From contig JAILHK010000034.1 of the NCBI GenBank assembly GCA_024695815.1, positions 1 through 64,000 on the forward strand: 64,000 bases of DNA, read 5' to 3'. The number at the start of each line of letters is the position of its first letter. Positions within the stretch are counted from its first letter, which is position 1. Positions 27,254 to 37,193 of this stretch are shown here, one piece after another. The notes beneath the pieces were generated by a model. That model searched no databases. It was given only the letters and a program-made list of their open reading frames with translations, and had not been told where the DNA came from. The position numbers and the translations under genes were made by a program. The DNA comes from Prevotella sp. GTDB taxonomy: Bacteria > Bacteroidota > Bacteroidia > Bacteroidales > Bacteroidaceae.

Positions 27254-29746
27254 ATGAAACCAAAACTATTATTAATCATCTTCGCACTTTTGGGTGTGGG
27301 AGGAGCATGGGCTCAACCAACAACTAACCCAACAAATCCTACTGATGTGACAGCAAGAGTCATCGCTGTTTTTAGTGATTACTATAACAAGGAACTTACA
27401 GAAAGTAATAACGGATGGGGTGGTGGACCTAATCCGAAATACACTTCTTTTAATGTACCTGTTATTCAAGATGGACATAAGGTTGTTCATGTGAACGGAA
27501 CGGCTATCAATGGTCGTGCTTCAGGCTCTCTGAATGCAGAATATTCTAACCTTCACGTTGTCGTATATCCAACGACGGCTACAAGCCTTAAGGTATGGGA
27601 TGATAATAAGTACTCGAGCGCCACAATATATACTCCTCTGACACCAGGTGAGTGGAATTATGTGGTGGTTGAGAATGTAAGCTTCTCTACCAATTATATA
27701 GGTATAGAGCTCTTTAACGGCGACACTCCTGAAACGGAGTTTTGGATGGATCACTTCTATTTTGCGAAACCGCCAGTTATTGATACAACAGCGCCCGTTC
27801 TTAATACAGCAACGCTTAAGTCTGTAAATAGCACCAGTGCAACCTTAACACTTCAAGGTACAGATGAGAATAGTCCGAACGTTACTTTTAAGATTGTAGA
27901 CACGGCTACATCAGCCGTATATCAGACAACAGCATCAAGTGGTGCCGAGACCGATTTCGTTATTGCGCCTCTCTCTCCCAGTACGACTTATGAGTTCAGC
28001 GTAAAGGCCGTTGATGAGAATGGTAACGAGAGTGCAGCACAGACTGTAAATGCAACGACAACAACATTCCCTGCTTTACCTGCAGTGACAACTTCCTATG
28101 ATGAATTGCATGTCTTGTGGAATGGTGCAGAAGGTGGGTCAAAAGGACTAGCTTTCTATGACTGGGGAGGTGGAACAGGTTCTGCCCAGACTGTAGGTGG
28201 GAATAATCTTTATCTGATTAGTAATTTCAAATGGTTTGGTTCTCAATTCGGAATAGTAGATGTCCACACGATGGATTACCTTCATTTTGACGTTTTACCA
28301 ACGTCGGATATGAGCTTAGCTATCGTTCCTATCAATAGAAATTCAGAAGACACCGCAAACGAGCCAGAAAAGGGACTTGGATATAATCTGACTGGTGGTG
28401 AATGGAATGCTATCAATGTTCCTATTGCAACCCTGATGGAACAAGGTATATCGATGGAACGTCTTTACCAAATAAAGTTTGTGGGTAGTATCTCAAACAA
28501 GACTGCCAATGGACAGAATGATGGAATGAGTAATGGCGACGGAACACAGAATTTCTATATAGGAAATATATATGCATATAAGGAAGCTTCTAATGATGCA
28601 GTGAACCCCGTGATGGTTTCTGCAACATTAGCAAGTAAGACTCATAATAGCGCAACACTTACGTTGAATGCTACAGATAATAGCTCTCGTGTGAAATATC
28701 ACATCGTGGATACAGCCAATGGTATTGACAAAACAACGGGATTGGCTAATCAAGGCGAGGATTTCGAATATACTGTTGTTGGGTTGACGGCCGAGACAAC
28801 TTATAACTTTACGGTAACTGCAGAGGATGCTGCAGGTAATGTATCAGGCAATGATGTCGAGATGGCTGCATTTACTACTAATGAGGAACCTGTTGGACAG
28901 GAACTGACGCAAGGCGGTCATACTATTCTACTGCAACCATACCACTATGTTGGAACAAATGATTATGAACTGATCATTACCTCCGATGAGGTGATGAGTG
29001 GCCTGGGTGGCTCCTACTGGAATACAAGTGCTGGCGGCAAAGATCTTCGTGATAATATAACGATAAGCGGAGATGGAAAGACCATAACGATCACGGTTAC
29101 TTCGACTTCTGCACCTCAACTGTATACACCTCTGTATGTGTTGATCCCTGGTGAGGTGAACTTCGGATCTCTGACTCTTAATTGGATAGAAAAGAACCCT
29201 GCGAATGTTTCTATTGCTATCAGTGCCGCAGGCTGGGCAACCTATTGCTCAGAGTTCGCTCTTGACTTCACTGATGTTACAGGTTTGACGGCTTATACAG
29301 CTTCCAAGGAAGGTTCTGTCGTGAAATTCAACAAGGTGACGGGTAAGGTTCCTGCCAATACTGGCTTGCTGGTAAGTGGTACAACTTCTGATGTTCCTGT
29401 TACTACAGGCGCAAGTGCGGTAGAGAACATTCTCAAAGGCGTTACGGCTGAGACTGTGAAAGCAGCAGGTTCTGTCTTTGTGTTGAAACAGGGTGCTAAC
29501 GGACTTGGATTCTATAAGAATACGAGTGCATTCACACTTCGTGCAAACTCTGCTTATCTTGATGCATCCGATGTTGCAACTGCCCGTGTGTATATTGCGT
29601 TGGAGGATGAGGCTATGGGAATAGAAAACCTCACCCCAACCCTCTCCAAAGGCGAAGGAGTTGTGCTAGACCTCAGTGGTCGTCGTGTGGCTAAGCCTGC
29701 GAAGGGACTTTATATCGTGAACGGGAAAAAGGTAGTAATGAAATAG
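27254..29746 (+). CDS. Secreted multi-module glucan-binding candidate, paralogous modules to the 24048 protein
   Basis: 830 residues. Signal peptide to about 20. Two beta-sandwich modules (about 30-175 and 280-450) share the layout of those in the upstream protein: an FS/YS strand near the start, a conserved WGGG, and an F/Y-I-x-N/H-I/F-Y-F strand at the end. Each is followed by an Fn3-like domain (178-275, 452-545). Then comes a beta-rich domain (550-650) and a segment starting AGWATYCSEFALDF (about 655-790), a pattern seen often in Prevotella secreted proteins. The tail is LDLSGRRVAKPAKGLYIVNG then KKVVMK. No catalytic residues were recognised. Lower GC than the susC-GH16 block suggests a separate origin. 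Confidence 0.75.
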   Translation: MKPKLLLIIFALLGVGGAWAQPTTNPTNPTDVTARVIAVFSDYYNKELTESNNGWGGGPNPKYTSFNVPVIQDGHKVVHVNGTAINGRASGSLNAEYSNLHVVVYPTTATSLKVWDDNKYSSATIYTPLTPGEWNYVVVENVSFSTNYIGIELFNGDTPETEFWMDHFYFAKPPVIDTTAPVLNTATLKSVNSTSATLTLQGTDENSPNVTFKIVDTATSAVYQTTASSGAETDFVIAPLSPSTTYEFSVKAVDENGNESAAQTVNATTTTFPALPAVTTSYDELHVLWNGAEGGSKGLAFYDWGGGTGSAQTVGGNNLYLISNFKWFGSQFGIVDVHTMDYLHFDVLPTSDMSLAIVPINRNSEDTANEPEKGLGYNLTGGEWNAINVPIATLMEQGISMERLYQIKFVGSISNKTANGQNDGMSNGDGTQNFYIGNIYAYKEASNDAVNPVMVSATLASKTHNSATLTLNATDNSSRVKYHIVDTANGIDKTTGLANQGEDFEYTVVGLTAETTYNFTVTAEDAAGNVSGNDVEMAAFTTNEEPVGQELTQGGHTILLQPYHYVGTNDYELIITSDEVMSGLGGSYWNTSAGGKDLRDNITISGDGKTITITVTSTSAPQLYTPLYVLIPGEVNFGSLTLNWIEKNPANVSIAISAAGWATYCSEFALDFTDVTGLTAYTASKEGSVVKFNKVTGKVPANTGLLVSGTTSDVPVTTGASAVENILKGVTAETVKAAGSVFVLKQGANGLGFYKNTSAFTLRANSAYLDASDVATARVYIALEDEAMGIENLTPTLSKGEGVVLDLSGRRVAKPAKGLYIVNGKKVVMK

Positions 29747-29767
29747 AAAAGTAAATTGAAAGAAGAT

Positions 29768-29953
29768 ATGAAAAAGATATATATGAAGCCTTCGATGGAG
29801 GTGATAACCATCCGCAACACTCAGATCCTGGCAGGTTCGCTCTTGGATACATCTAGTACAGATCCTCAGCAAACCGATTTCTCGGGTGAGACGTCAGATA
29901 CAGAAGGTAATCTAAGCCGTACCTTTAGTCTCTGGGACGATGACGAAGAATAA
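29768..29953 (+). CDS. Small acidic-tailed protein of the MKKxYMKP type
   Basis: 61 residues starting MKKIYMKPSMEVITIRNTQI, then an LAGS motif, a Ser/Thr/Asp/Gln-rich middle and an acidic end (SLWDDDEE). Small proteins with this start and an LLxGS/LAGS motif recur in Prevotella and Bacteroides next to secreted proteins (from memory); function unknown, and a peptide precursor role is possible. The start at ATG 29768 is preferred to an upstream TTG. It is 21 bp after the 27254 gene and closes that unit before a terminator. Confidence 0.65.
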   Translation: MKKIYMKPSMEVITIRNTQILAGSLLDTSSTDPQQTDFSGETSDTEGNLSRTFSLWDDDEE

Positions 29954-30001
29954 TTCTAGTGTTTAGTTAGTAATAGTAGTTAGTAGTTTTATTGTATTGA
30001 C

Positions 30002-30043
30002 AGGAGCTAGACTCCGTGATGGACTCTAGCTCCTTTAATTTTG
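30002..30043 (+). terminator. Terminator after the small acidic protein; possible -7 box for GH81
   Basis: AGGAGCTAGA (30002-30011) pairs with TCTAGCTCCT (30025-30034), then TTTAATTTTG. The same bases 30036-30043 (TAATTTTG) fit a -7 box, so the GH81 gene may start its own transcript here. No -33 element is visible. Confidence 0.65.
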
Positions 30044-30061
30044 AAAAACTAAAACCAAAGT

Positions 30062-33000
30062 ATGAAAAAGATAATCATCTTAGCGCTGCTGTTTTGGATG
30101 ACTGGTAGTGTGCTCACTGTGGCGCAACAAGTCGTAAAGATAGGAAAAGGCAGTTATGCATCATATACGCCACTGTCTATGAGTCGTACCAATGAGCATG
30201 GGGGCGACCAAAGTCAGTATATGCAGTATCGTAGGCTCTATATCAACGAGAGCGCTGATACGCCCATTCCCACCAATAAATGGTGGACAGACCTGATCAA
30301 TGCCGACCGTTATCGTACTGGTGATGAAGTGACAGGTCACTTGTGGGCATATCCAGGATATGTGCAGGGCATGAAATACGGTATGGATATCCACTATCCG
30401 AAATATTGGGTGGACAACGGTACTGAAATGAAGGCACAGTCGAAACTTGTCATCACGGGAACTGATTTCCATGCAGAGACACCATTGGCAGAAGCATGGA
30501 GCGATTGGACGGTGACATTTTCAGAATCAGATGGCAATAAGAAGTTGACCACCACGTTGATGCACGGCTCGCCCTTCACATGGATAGAGGTGGAAAACAC
30601 CACACTGTCGTTGGCAGCGCAAAAGACGAATAACGATGGTGCTGATAATAAGCTGACAGGTGAAACCACAGTCAGTTTTATTGCAACGGATGGCTCTCCC
30701 ATCAGCAATGGCAGCTATTCGCAGTTTATCATCAAGATAGCCAATAGCGAGACGGCTGATCTCTATGGCATCTATCTGCCTGTGAATACCACAGTGACCT
30801 TTGCCGATGGTTGGGCTATGTTGACAGCACCCTATATGGTGGTGGCTCTGCTGAAGAGTGAGGCAGACTTGGATACATATAGCACCTATGCATATAGCAA
30901 ACCCACGAACACGCAAGTGAGTTGGAACTATGCGAGTGGCACGTTGACGACTAATTATCATGTTACTGCAAATGACCTTCGCACTGGTTCTCCCACAAAC
31001 AGCGTACTTCAAGGATTCATTCCTCACCACTATCGTGAGCGCTATGCTACCCATTCCCTAACAGCCATCAGCAGTTATGACACACCTCGTGGCTTGTTGA
31101 AACTGGCTGCGGGCAGTAGTCAGAGCATCAGCTATAAGTTTGCAGGTATGTTGCCTTGGTATGCACTGCCCACTGATGGCGGCGAGCATGCGTTCGATAA
31201 GAATCGAATGCTGCAGTTGGTCAGTGAGTATGCCTCCGAGGGAACCTTTGGCGCAGATACTTACTGGGGCGGTAAAGGACTGACGCAGATGGCACTGAAC
31301 ATGACGTTCGCTCGTGAGTTGGGCGATGAGGCCTTGTTCGATCAGTGCCATGCCCGACTAAAGGAAACTCTGGTCAACTGGCTTACCTACACACCAGGTG
31401 AGGATAATTTCTTCTTCGCACGCGACAACCGATGGGGCGGACTCATCGGCTATGCCACCAGTTATGATAGTGATACTTATAATGACCATCATTTCCACTA
31501 TGGCTATTTCACGCTGGCAGCAGCCTTGTTGGCAATGGTCGATGATGACTTCCGTGTGCATTATGGCGACATGATGAAACTGGTGGCTCGTGATTATGCC
31601 AACTATAAGCGCGACTCATGGGCCTGCTTCCTGCGTATGTATGATCCGTGGGAAGGACACTCTTATGCTGGTGGCATGGGCGATGGTGCCGGTAACGGAC
31701 AGGAATCTACCTCGGAAGCTATGCAGGGGTGGGGTGGTCTCTACCTGCTTGGCGTGGCACTGGGTGATGATGAGATGCGCGATGCCGGTATCTTTGGTTG
31801 GGTGAATGAGAGTCGTGCTACAGCGGAATACTGGTTCGATCGCCATGGTGAGACAGTAGATGCCAATTTCCACACCACGAAGACAGAAGGGTATAACATT
31901 GATTACGACAAGTTCAAACACACGAATCCTGACTATACCATTCCTTACAACTCTAACCTGACTAGTCATGGTGTGGGGTGGTGGACCTGGTTTGGCGGTG
32001 ACCCTGTGTTTATGCAGGGCATACAGTGGATGCCTGTCTCGCCGGCACTCGACTATCTGGGTGAAGACAAGGCTTTTGCTGCATGGGACTACCAGCGACT
32101 GATGGAACTGAAGGAACATAAAGGCTGGGACGGACAAGGCGGCATAGGAACTGCTGATCTGCGCGATTCGGACTGGGGAAACGTGGTACTCTCCTACCGA
32201 CAGTTCAGCGACCCAGACGATGCTGCTGCTATCTTTGACCAGGGATGGGAAAACAACTGGCCCACCATGAAGACCAGTTCTACACGTGGCATCACTTATT
32301 ATGTCACACATGCGCATCGTACCTATGGCGATATCGACTGGACAGTAACTGCTTCGATTCCTACGGCTCGAAGATATGCGAATGCTTATATTGCCTATAA
32401 TCCAACGAATGCGCCGCTTACGGTGACGTTCAGTGACGGAACAAGCTTTGTGGTGCCCGCCCGTCAGATGAAAGTGAAGGACATGGATTATGTCAGCGTG
32501 ACGAAGGTTTTCCCTGTAGATAACAGCGAACCCGACCTACGTGAGGAACTGGTGATGCCAAACTTGGCTTTGGGTAAGTCATGTACAGTGAGCAGTTGGG
32601 AGAATGCAGGTTGTGTGGCTCAAAATGCAATTGATGGTGACAAAGGCTCTCGTTGGGGCAGTGCCCATCAGGATGGAGAGTGGATATATGTGGACTTGGG
32701 AGAGTCTTGTAGTATATATAAGGTACGTATCGCATGGGAAACGGCTTATGCTTCTGAATATGACTTGTTTGTTTCTGACAATACAACGGACTGGACATTG
32801 GCGAAGGCTTGCGTGAGCAGCGGTGGACAGGACGAGGTGTTGCTGGATGATGTGAACGGACGCTATCTGAAACTTTTAGGAAAGAAACGTGCTACGCAGT
32901 ATGGCATCTCACTCTATGAAATGGAAGTTTATGGCAAACCATCATCGGCAGCTAGTACGGAGTTGATGGGTGTGAAGATTAGTAGTCCGGTGGATGTGTT

Positions 33001-34894
33001 GAAACAAGGAGTTCCCACAACACTCAGCATCGTGGGCTATGACTACGCCAAGACTGAAAAAGAAGTGTCAGCGACATGGAGTAGCACCGATGGCTTGTTC
33101 GATGGAAGCATCTTTACACCATCGGTATATGGTAAAGTAAACGTTACTGCTTCGGTGGCTGGTATGACAGTTTCCAAACAACTTGTTGTGGAGGAGGCTC
33201 TAAGGGTGACTTCTATTTCGATGACTGCTGACAGTAAGACAACAAAGAACACAGCTGTGAGTATTGTGGTGGAGGCACAGAACCAATTTGGACAGGCCTC
33301 TTACCAGACTATTCAATATACGTTGCGCAAGTTGACAGCAACAGGTGTGGAGGAGACTACAGATGCAACACTGACCGAGGTGGATAATCACCACTTGACA
33401 TTCCGTGCAACAAAGATGGGACAGTATGCTATCACAGCTACTTGCAGCGGTGTCTCTGAGACACATCGCATCTATGTGACAGACCCGGCACGAGAGAACC
33501 TGCTGTTCAGTTTAGGACAGATAGGTGGACTGAATGCTGAGGCTTCGGCACCACGTGCTGCCGTGTTAGAGAATACGGATGATTATGCCGAGAACTTCTT
33601 CTTGCGCAACGATACGCAGGAACGACAGCATGATACCTATTTTACTGTTGACCTTATCGACCTGTGCAATGTGGAGTTTGTGAATATTGCCTTTAGTCCC
33701 GCATTACCAGCCGACTATACCATTGCGGTTTCGGCTGATGGTACGCAGTGGACGCAAGTTTGTGCTGTTACAGACAATAGTCAGCAGTTGTGCGTTAGCA
33801 ACCTGACGGGCGTAGCCAACGGTGTTCGCTACGTGAAGTTCCACAGTACTCGTGCTGCAACCGATTGGGGTGAGAAGGTAAGTCATATATGGGTATATGG
33901 CGATGTGGTGGCCAGTGGTGGTGATATTATGATGAGCAATCCCGATAATAATGGCCGTGTGGTGGTGACTACACGTGGTGGTGGTATTACCGATAGCAAC
34001 AAAGCCGACTTTGTGAGTGCAGTGGCTGCACTGCCCAATAGTGTGACGGCACTTGACTTAAGTAGTGCAACCCTGAATTATTCGGGTACCATGACGCTGA
34101 ACCTTAGCAATCCCAATGCGGTTATCTTGGTTAGTGGACAAGGCAACGATAATAATGCTACTTCTCCTATGCTGGATAAGATTGGTAATGATCATCACGT
34201 AGTGTTCGATAATAGCAATGGATGGGCTACTGTGCTGAATGGCGGTCATGAACTGACGTTCATTGATGGTTATGCCGTCTATCCGATTACCTATGGTGGA
34301 AGTACAATGTTTAACTATTCGCGTACGATTCCAGCTGGCAGCTACGCAACGGTTTGTCTGCCTGTAGCCTTCAATATTCCAAGCGGACTGATAGCCTACG
34401 AGTTGTCTAGCGTTTCTGCCAGTGAGATACAATTTGCAAGAGTGGAAAGTACAGTGGCGCATAAACCTTACCTTATTCATAATAATACAGGGACTTCGTC
34501 CGTTATTAGTATAAGTCATGTTGCTGGTAACGTGGTAATGCGCGATGGTGCAGGACGTACTCAGGCAGGTAACGTCACGATGGAAGGTAGCTACCGTCAG
34601 TTCTCAGTTGAAGGAACCGAGGGATATGCTTCTTTCGGAACCTCAGGTCAAATGGTCTGGTTGAGTAATAGTGGCACCACGATAGGTTCGTTCCATGCCT
34701 ATTTAAAGGGCGTAAGTAACGAACAGATGAGTCGCGATACGATAGCTTCTGACGAAGTGCCAACGGTTATCAGCGATGAAAGATGTGAAACGAAAGAACA
34801 CAAAAACAGAATCTTCAACCTACAAGGACGACAAATCAATAACCCCGCAAAGGGTATCTATGTAAAGAGTGGAAAGAAAATGGTTGTAAGATGA
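30062..34894 (+). CDS. Secreted GH81 endo-beta-1,3-glucanase with two discoidin domains
   Basis: 1610 residues. Signal peptide ends near TVAQQ. The GH81 domain covers about 40-800: PIPTNKWWTDL, FHYGYF, and GNGQESTSEAMQGWGGLYLLG, where Glu548 and Glu552 lie at the expected catalytic site. A discoidin-like domain follows (about 834-970, SRWGSAHQDGEWIYVDLG), then Ig-like modules (980-1140), a second diverged discoidin (about 1150-1290), a segment around NNGRVVVTTRGGGI, and a domain with SYATVCLPVAF. The tail (FNLQGRQINNPAKGIYVKSG then KKMVVR) matches the shared motif. GH81 enzymes open triple-helical beta-1,3-glucan such as curdlan, so this enzyme extends the locus to insoluble substrates. Confidence 0.92.
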   Translation: MKKIIILALLFWMTGSVLTVAQQVVKIGKGSYASYTPLSMSRTNEHGGDQSQYMQYRRLYINESADTPIPTNKWWTDLINADRYRTGDEVTGHLWAYPGYVQGMKYGMDIHYPKYWVDNGTEMKAQSKLVITGTDFHAETPLAEAWSDWTVTFSESDGNKKLTTTLMHGSPFTWIEVENTTLSLAAQKTNNDGADNKLTGETTVSFIATDGSPISNGSYSQFIIKIANSETADLYGIYLPVNTTVTFADGWAMLTAPYMVVALLKSEADLDTYSTYAYSKPTNTQVSWNYASGTLTTNYHVTANDLRTGSPTNSVLQGFIPHHYRERYATHSLTAISSYDTPRGLLKLAAGSSQSISYKFAGMLPWYALPTDGGEHAFDKNRMLQLVSEYASEGTFGADTYWGGKGLTQMALNMTFARELGDEALFDQCHARLKETLVNWLTYTPGEDNFFFARDNRWGGLIGYATSYDSDTYNDHHFHYGYFTLAAALLAMVDDDFRVHYGDMMKLVARDYANYKRDSWACFLRMYDPWEGHSYAGGMGDGAGNGQESTSEAMQGWGGLYLLGVALGDDEMRDAGIFGWVNESRATAEYWFDRHGETVDANFHTTKTEGYNIDYDKFKHTNPDYTIPYNSNLTSHGVGWWTWFGGDPVFMQGIQWMPVSPALDYLGEDKAFAAWDYQRLMELKEHKGWDGQGGIGTADLRDSDWGNVVLSYRQFSDPDDAAAIFDQGWENNWPTMKTSSTRGITYYVTHAHRTYGDIDWTVTASIPTARRYANAYIAYNPTNAPLTVTFSDGTSFVVPARQMKVKDMDYVSVTKVFPVDNSEPDLREELVMPNLALGKSCTVSSWENAGCVAQNAIDGDKGSRWGSAHQDGEWIYVDLGESCSIYKVRIAWETAYASEYDLFVSDNTTDWTLAKACVSSGGQDEVLLDDVNGRYLKLLGKKRATQYGISLYEMEVYGKPSSAASTELMGVKISSPVDVLKQGVPTTLSIVGYDYAKTEKEVSATWSSTDGLFDGSIFTPSVYGKVNVTASVAGMTVSKQLVVEEALRVTSISMTADSKTTKNTAVSIVVEAQNQFGQASYQTIQYTLRKLTATGVEETTDATLTEVDNHHLTFRATKMGQYAITATCSGVSETHRIYVTDPARENLLFSLGQIGGLNAEASAPRAAVLENTDDYAENFFLRNDTQERQHDTYFTVDLIDLCNVEFVNIAFSPALPADYTIAVSADGTQWTQVCAVTDNSQQLCVSNLTGVANGVRYVKFHSTRAATDWGEKVSHIWVYGDVVASGGDIMMSNPDNNGRVVVTTRGGGITDSNKADFVSAVAALPNSVTALDLSSATLNYSGTMTLNLSNPNAVILVSGQGNDNNATSPMLDKIGNDHHVVFDNSNGWATVLNGGHELTFIDGYAVYPITYGGSTMFNYSRTIPAGSYATVCLPVAFNIPSGLIAYELSSVSASEIQFARVESTVAHKPYLIHNNTGTSSVISISHVAGNVVMRDGAGRTQAGNVTMEGSYRQFSVEGTEGYASFGTSGQMVWLSNSGTTIGSFHAYLKGVSNEQMSRDTIASDEVPTVISDERCETKEHKNRIFNLQGRQINNPAKGIYVKSGKKMVVR

Positions 34895-34965
34895 AAATGT
34901 GCTTAGCATCACGCAGGAACTTGTGGGATGATGAGCAAGAATTGTGTGATGATTACGAAGAATAA
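34891..34965 (+). CDS. Tiny acidic ORF overlapping the GH81 stop (possible remnant of the MKKxYMKP family)
   Basis: 24 codons, ATGA-overlapped with the GH81 stop. Its LWDDEQ and DDYEE end resembles the SLWDDDEE end of the 61-residue protein at 29768, but the N-terminal part is missing. It could be a real micropeptide or a decayed copy. Confidence 0.3.
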   Translation: MKMCLASRRNLWDDEQELCDDYEE

Positions 34966-34980
34966 TTTAGAAAAGAATAT

Positions 34981-37185
34981 ATGAAGAAAAAGATTTTTAG
35001 CCTCATTGCATTGGCATTCTTTGCACAGGTGCGGGCTCAACAGTTGCCTGTCTATCTGGACGAGACGAAACCTGTAGAACAACGCATAGAGGATGCGCTA
35101 AGATGCATGACGCTCGATGAGAAGATTGCGGTGATTCATGCGCAGTCGAAGTTCTCGGCTCCTGGTGTAAAACGATTAGGCTTTCCTGACCTGTGGACCA
35201 CTGATGGTCCTCACGGCATTCGTCCAGATGTGTTGTGGGACGAGTGGGAGCAGGCCGGACAAACCAACGACTCGTGTGTGGCTTTCCCGGCGCTGACCTG
35301 TCTGGCTGCCTCGTGGAATCCTGCGATGGCCCGACTCTATGGCGAGAGCCTGAGTGAGGAGGCGCTTTACCGCGGAAAACATGTGCTGTTGGGACCTGGC
35401 GTCAACATCAACCGTACGCCTCTCAACGGTCGTAACTTCGAATATATGGGCGAGGACCCCTACCTGGCGTCGCAGATGGTGGCTCCCTACGTACAGGGGG
35501 TCCAGTCGAATGGTGTGGCATCGTGTGTGAAGCACTATGCACTGAACAACGACGAAGAGCATCGTTTCAACGTGAATGTGGTGGTGAGCGACCGTGCGCT
35601 GCACGAGATCTACCTGCCTGCCTTCAAGGCTGCTGTCCAGCAAGGCGGTGCCTGGGCCATCATGGGTTCTTATAACCTTTATAAGAATGAGCACTGTTGT
35701 CATAATGCGACGTTGCTGAACAAGATACTGAAGCACGACTGGCGTTTTGACGGGGTTGTTGTGTCTGACTGGGGTGGCACCCACGATACTGAACAGGCCA
35801 TCAAGAATGGTCTTGACATGGAGTTCGGCTCGTGGACCAACGGACTGACCGAGGGCGCTTCAAATGCTTACGACAGCTATTATCTGGCATTGCCATATAA
35901 GAAGTTGATTCAACAGGGAAAATACTCTGTGAAGGAACTCGATGACAAGGTGCGTCGCGTGCTGCGCCTGTATTATCGTACCACGATGAAAAAGAACAAG
36001 CCCGTGGGCTTCCTGTGCTCGGAGAGTCACTACGATGCTGCACTCAGAATAGCAGAAGAGGGCATCGTACTGCTGAAGAATGAGCGTGGACTCTTGCCCC
36101 TGAAACAGGGCAAGCGTATCTTGGTGGTGGGCGAGAACGCCATCAAGATGATGACTGTTGGCGGTGGTTCTTCATCGTTGAAGGCGCAAAAAGAGATTCT
36201 GCCATTAGATGCTTTTGCTGCACAGTGTTCTACCGACTATGCCCGTGGCTATGTGGGCGATACGGTGCAGAGCTACAATGGTGTGAAGGTGGGCCGCAGT
36301 CTTTACGACATGCGTACACCGTCAGAGCTGATTGCTGAGGCTGTGGAGAAGGCAAAGCAGGCCGACTACGTGGTGTTCTTCGGCGGACTGAACAAGAGCG
36401 ATTATCAGGACAGCGAGGGACATGACCGTAAGGACTATGCCTTGCCTTATGGACAGAACGCCGTCATTGAGGCCATCCTGAAGGTAAATTCCCGCCTGGT
36501 GTTTGTCAATATCTCGGGCAATGCCGTCGAGATGCCATGGGCCAGCAAGGTGCCTGCCATCGTTCAGGGATGGTTTATTGGTTCTGAGAGTGGCGAGGCC
36601 CTGGTCAACGTGCTGTTGGGAAAGGTAAACCCCAGTGGTAAGTTGCCTTTCTCTTGGTATAAACAACTGGCCGACTGTGGGGCGCATGCCCTCGGTACCT
36701 ATCCCGGCACATGGCGCAGTGGTGTGCGTATCATTGACGAGGAATATAAAGAAGGTGTGTTCGTGGGCTATCGCTGGTTGGAGAAGCAGAACATCAAACC
36801 GCTGTTTGCCTTTGGTCATGGACTGAGCTATACGACGTTTGCCATGAACTGTCAGTCGTGGACAGACAAGGGCAACGGACAGTATCAGTTTGATGTCAAG
36901 GTGAAGAACACCGGTAAGTGTGCCGGCGCAGAGGTTGTTCAACTCTATATCGCTGACAAAGAATGCTCGGTAGAGCGCCCTAAAAAAGAACTGAAAGCCT
37001 TTGCAAAGGTGTTCCTACAGCCCGGCGAGAGCAAGGTGGTGACGCTGACCATCGGTCGCGAGGCGTTGAGCTTCTACGACGAAGCCGTTCACGACTGGCG
37101 TGCAGAGGCAGGCACCTTCGAGGCACTGATTGGTAATGCCTCAGACAATATATCGGATAAAATCACGTTTAAACTGAAAGATTGA
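34981..37185 (+). CDS. GH3 beta-glucosidase
   Basis: 734 residues with a signal peptide to about residue 19. The GH3 N-terminal barrel holds the catalytic nucleophile Asp263 (FDGVVVSDWGG); KHYALNNDEEHR near 184-195 is the conserved substrate-binding stretch. The C-terminal sandwich (about 365-590) and the Fn3-like domain (about 630-730) complete the classical three-domain form. There is no shared sorting tail, so a periplasmic site is likely. It is 15 bp after the tiny ORF and overlaps nothing; the second GH3 starts 8 bp after its stop. Confidence 0.93.
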   Translation: MKKKIFSLIALAFFAQVRAQQLPVYLDETKPVEQRIEDALRCMTLDEKIAVIHAQSKFSAPGVKRLGFPDLWTTDGPHGIRPDVLWDEWEQAGQTNDSCVAFPALTCLAASWNPAMARLYGESLSEEALYRGKHVLLGPGVNINRTPLNGRNFEYMGEDPYLASQMVAPYVQGVQSNGVASCVKHYALNNDEEHRFNVNVVVSDRALHEIYLPAFKAAVQQGGAWAIMGSYNLYKNEHCCHNATLLNKILKHDWRFDGVVVSDWGGTHDTEQAIKNGLDMEFGSWTNGLTEGASNAYDSYYLALPYKKLIQQGKYSVKELDDKVRRVLRLYYRTTMKKNKPVGFLCSESHYDAALRIAEEGIVLLKNERGLLPLKQGKRILVVGENAIKMMTVGGGSSSLKAQKEILPLDAFAAQCSTDYARGYVGDTVQSYNGVKVGRSLYDMRTPSELIAEAVEKAKQADYVVFFGGLNKSDYQDSEGHDRKDYALPYGQNAVIEAILKVNSRLVFVNISGNAVEMPWASKVPAIVQGWFIGSESGEALVNVLLGKVNPSGKLPFSWYKQLADCGAHALGTYPGTWRSGVRIIDEEYKEGVFVGYRWLEKQNIKPLFAFGHGLSYTTFAMNCQSWTDKGNGQYQFDVKVKNTGKCAGAEVVQLYIADKECSVERPKKELKAFAKVFLQPGESKVVTLTIGREALSFYDEAVHDWRAEAGTFEALIGNASDNISDKITFKLKD

Positions 37186-37193
37186 ACGTTAAT

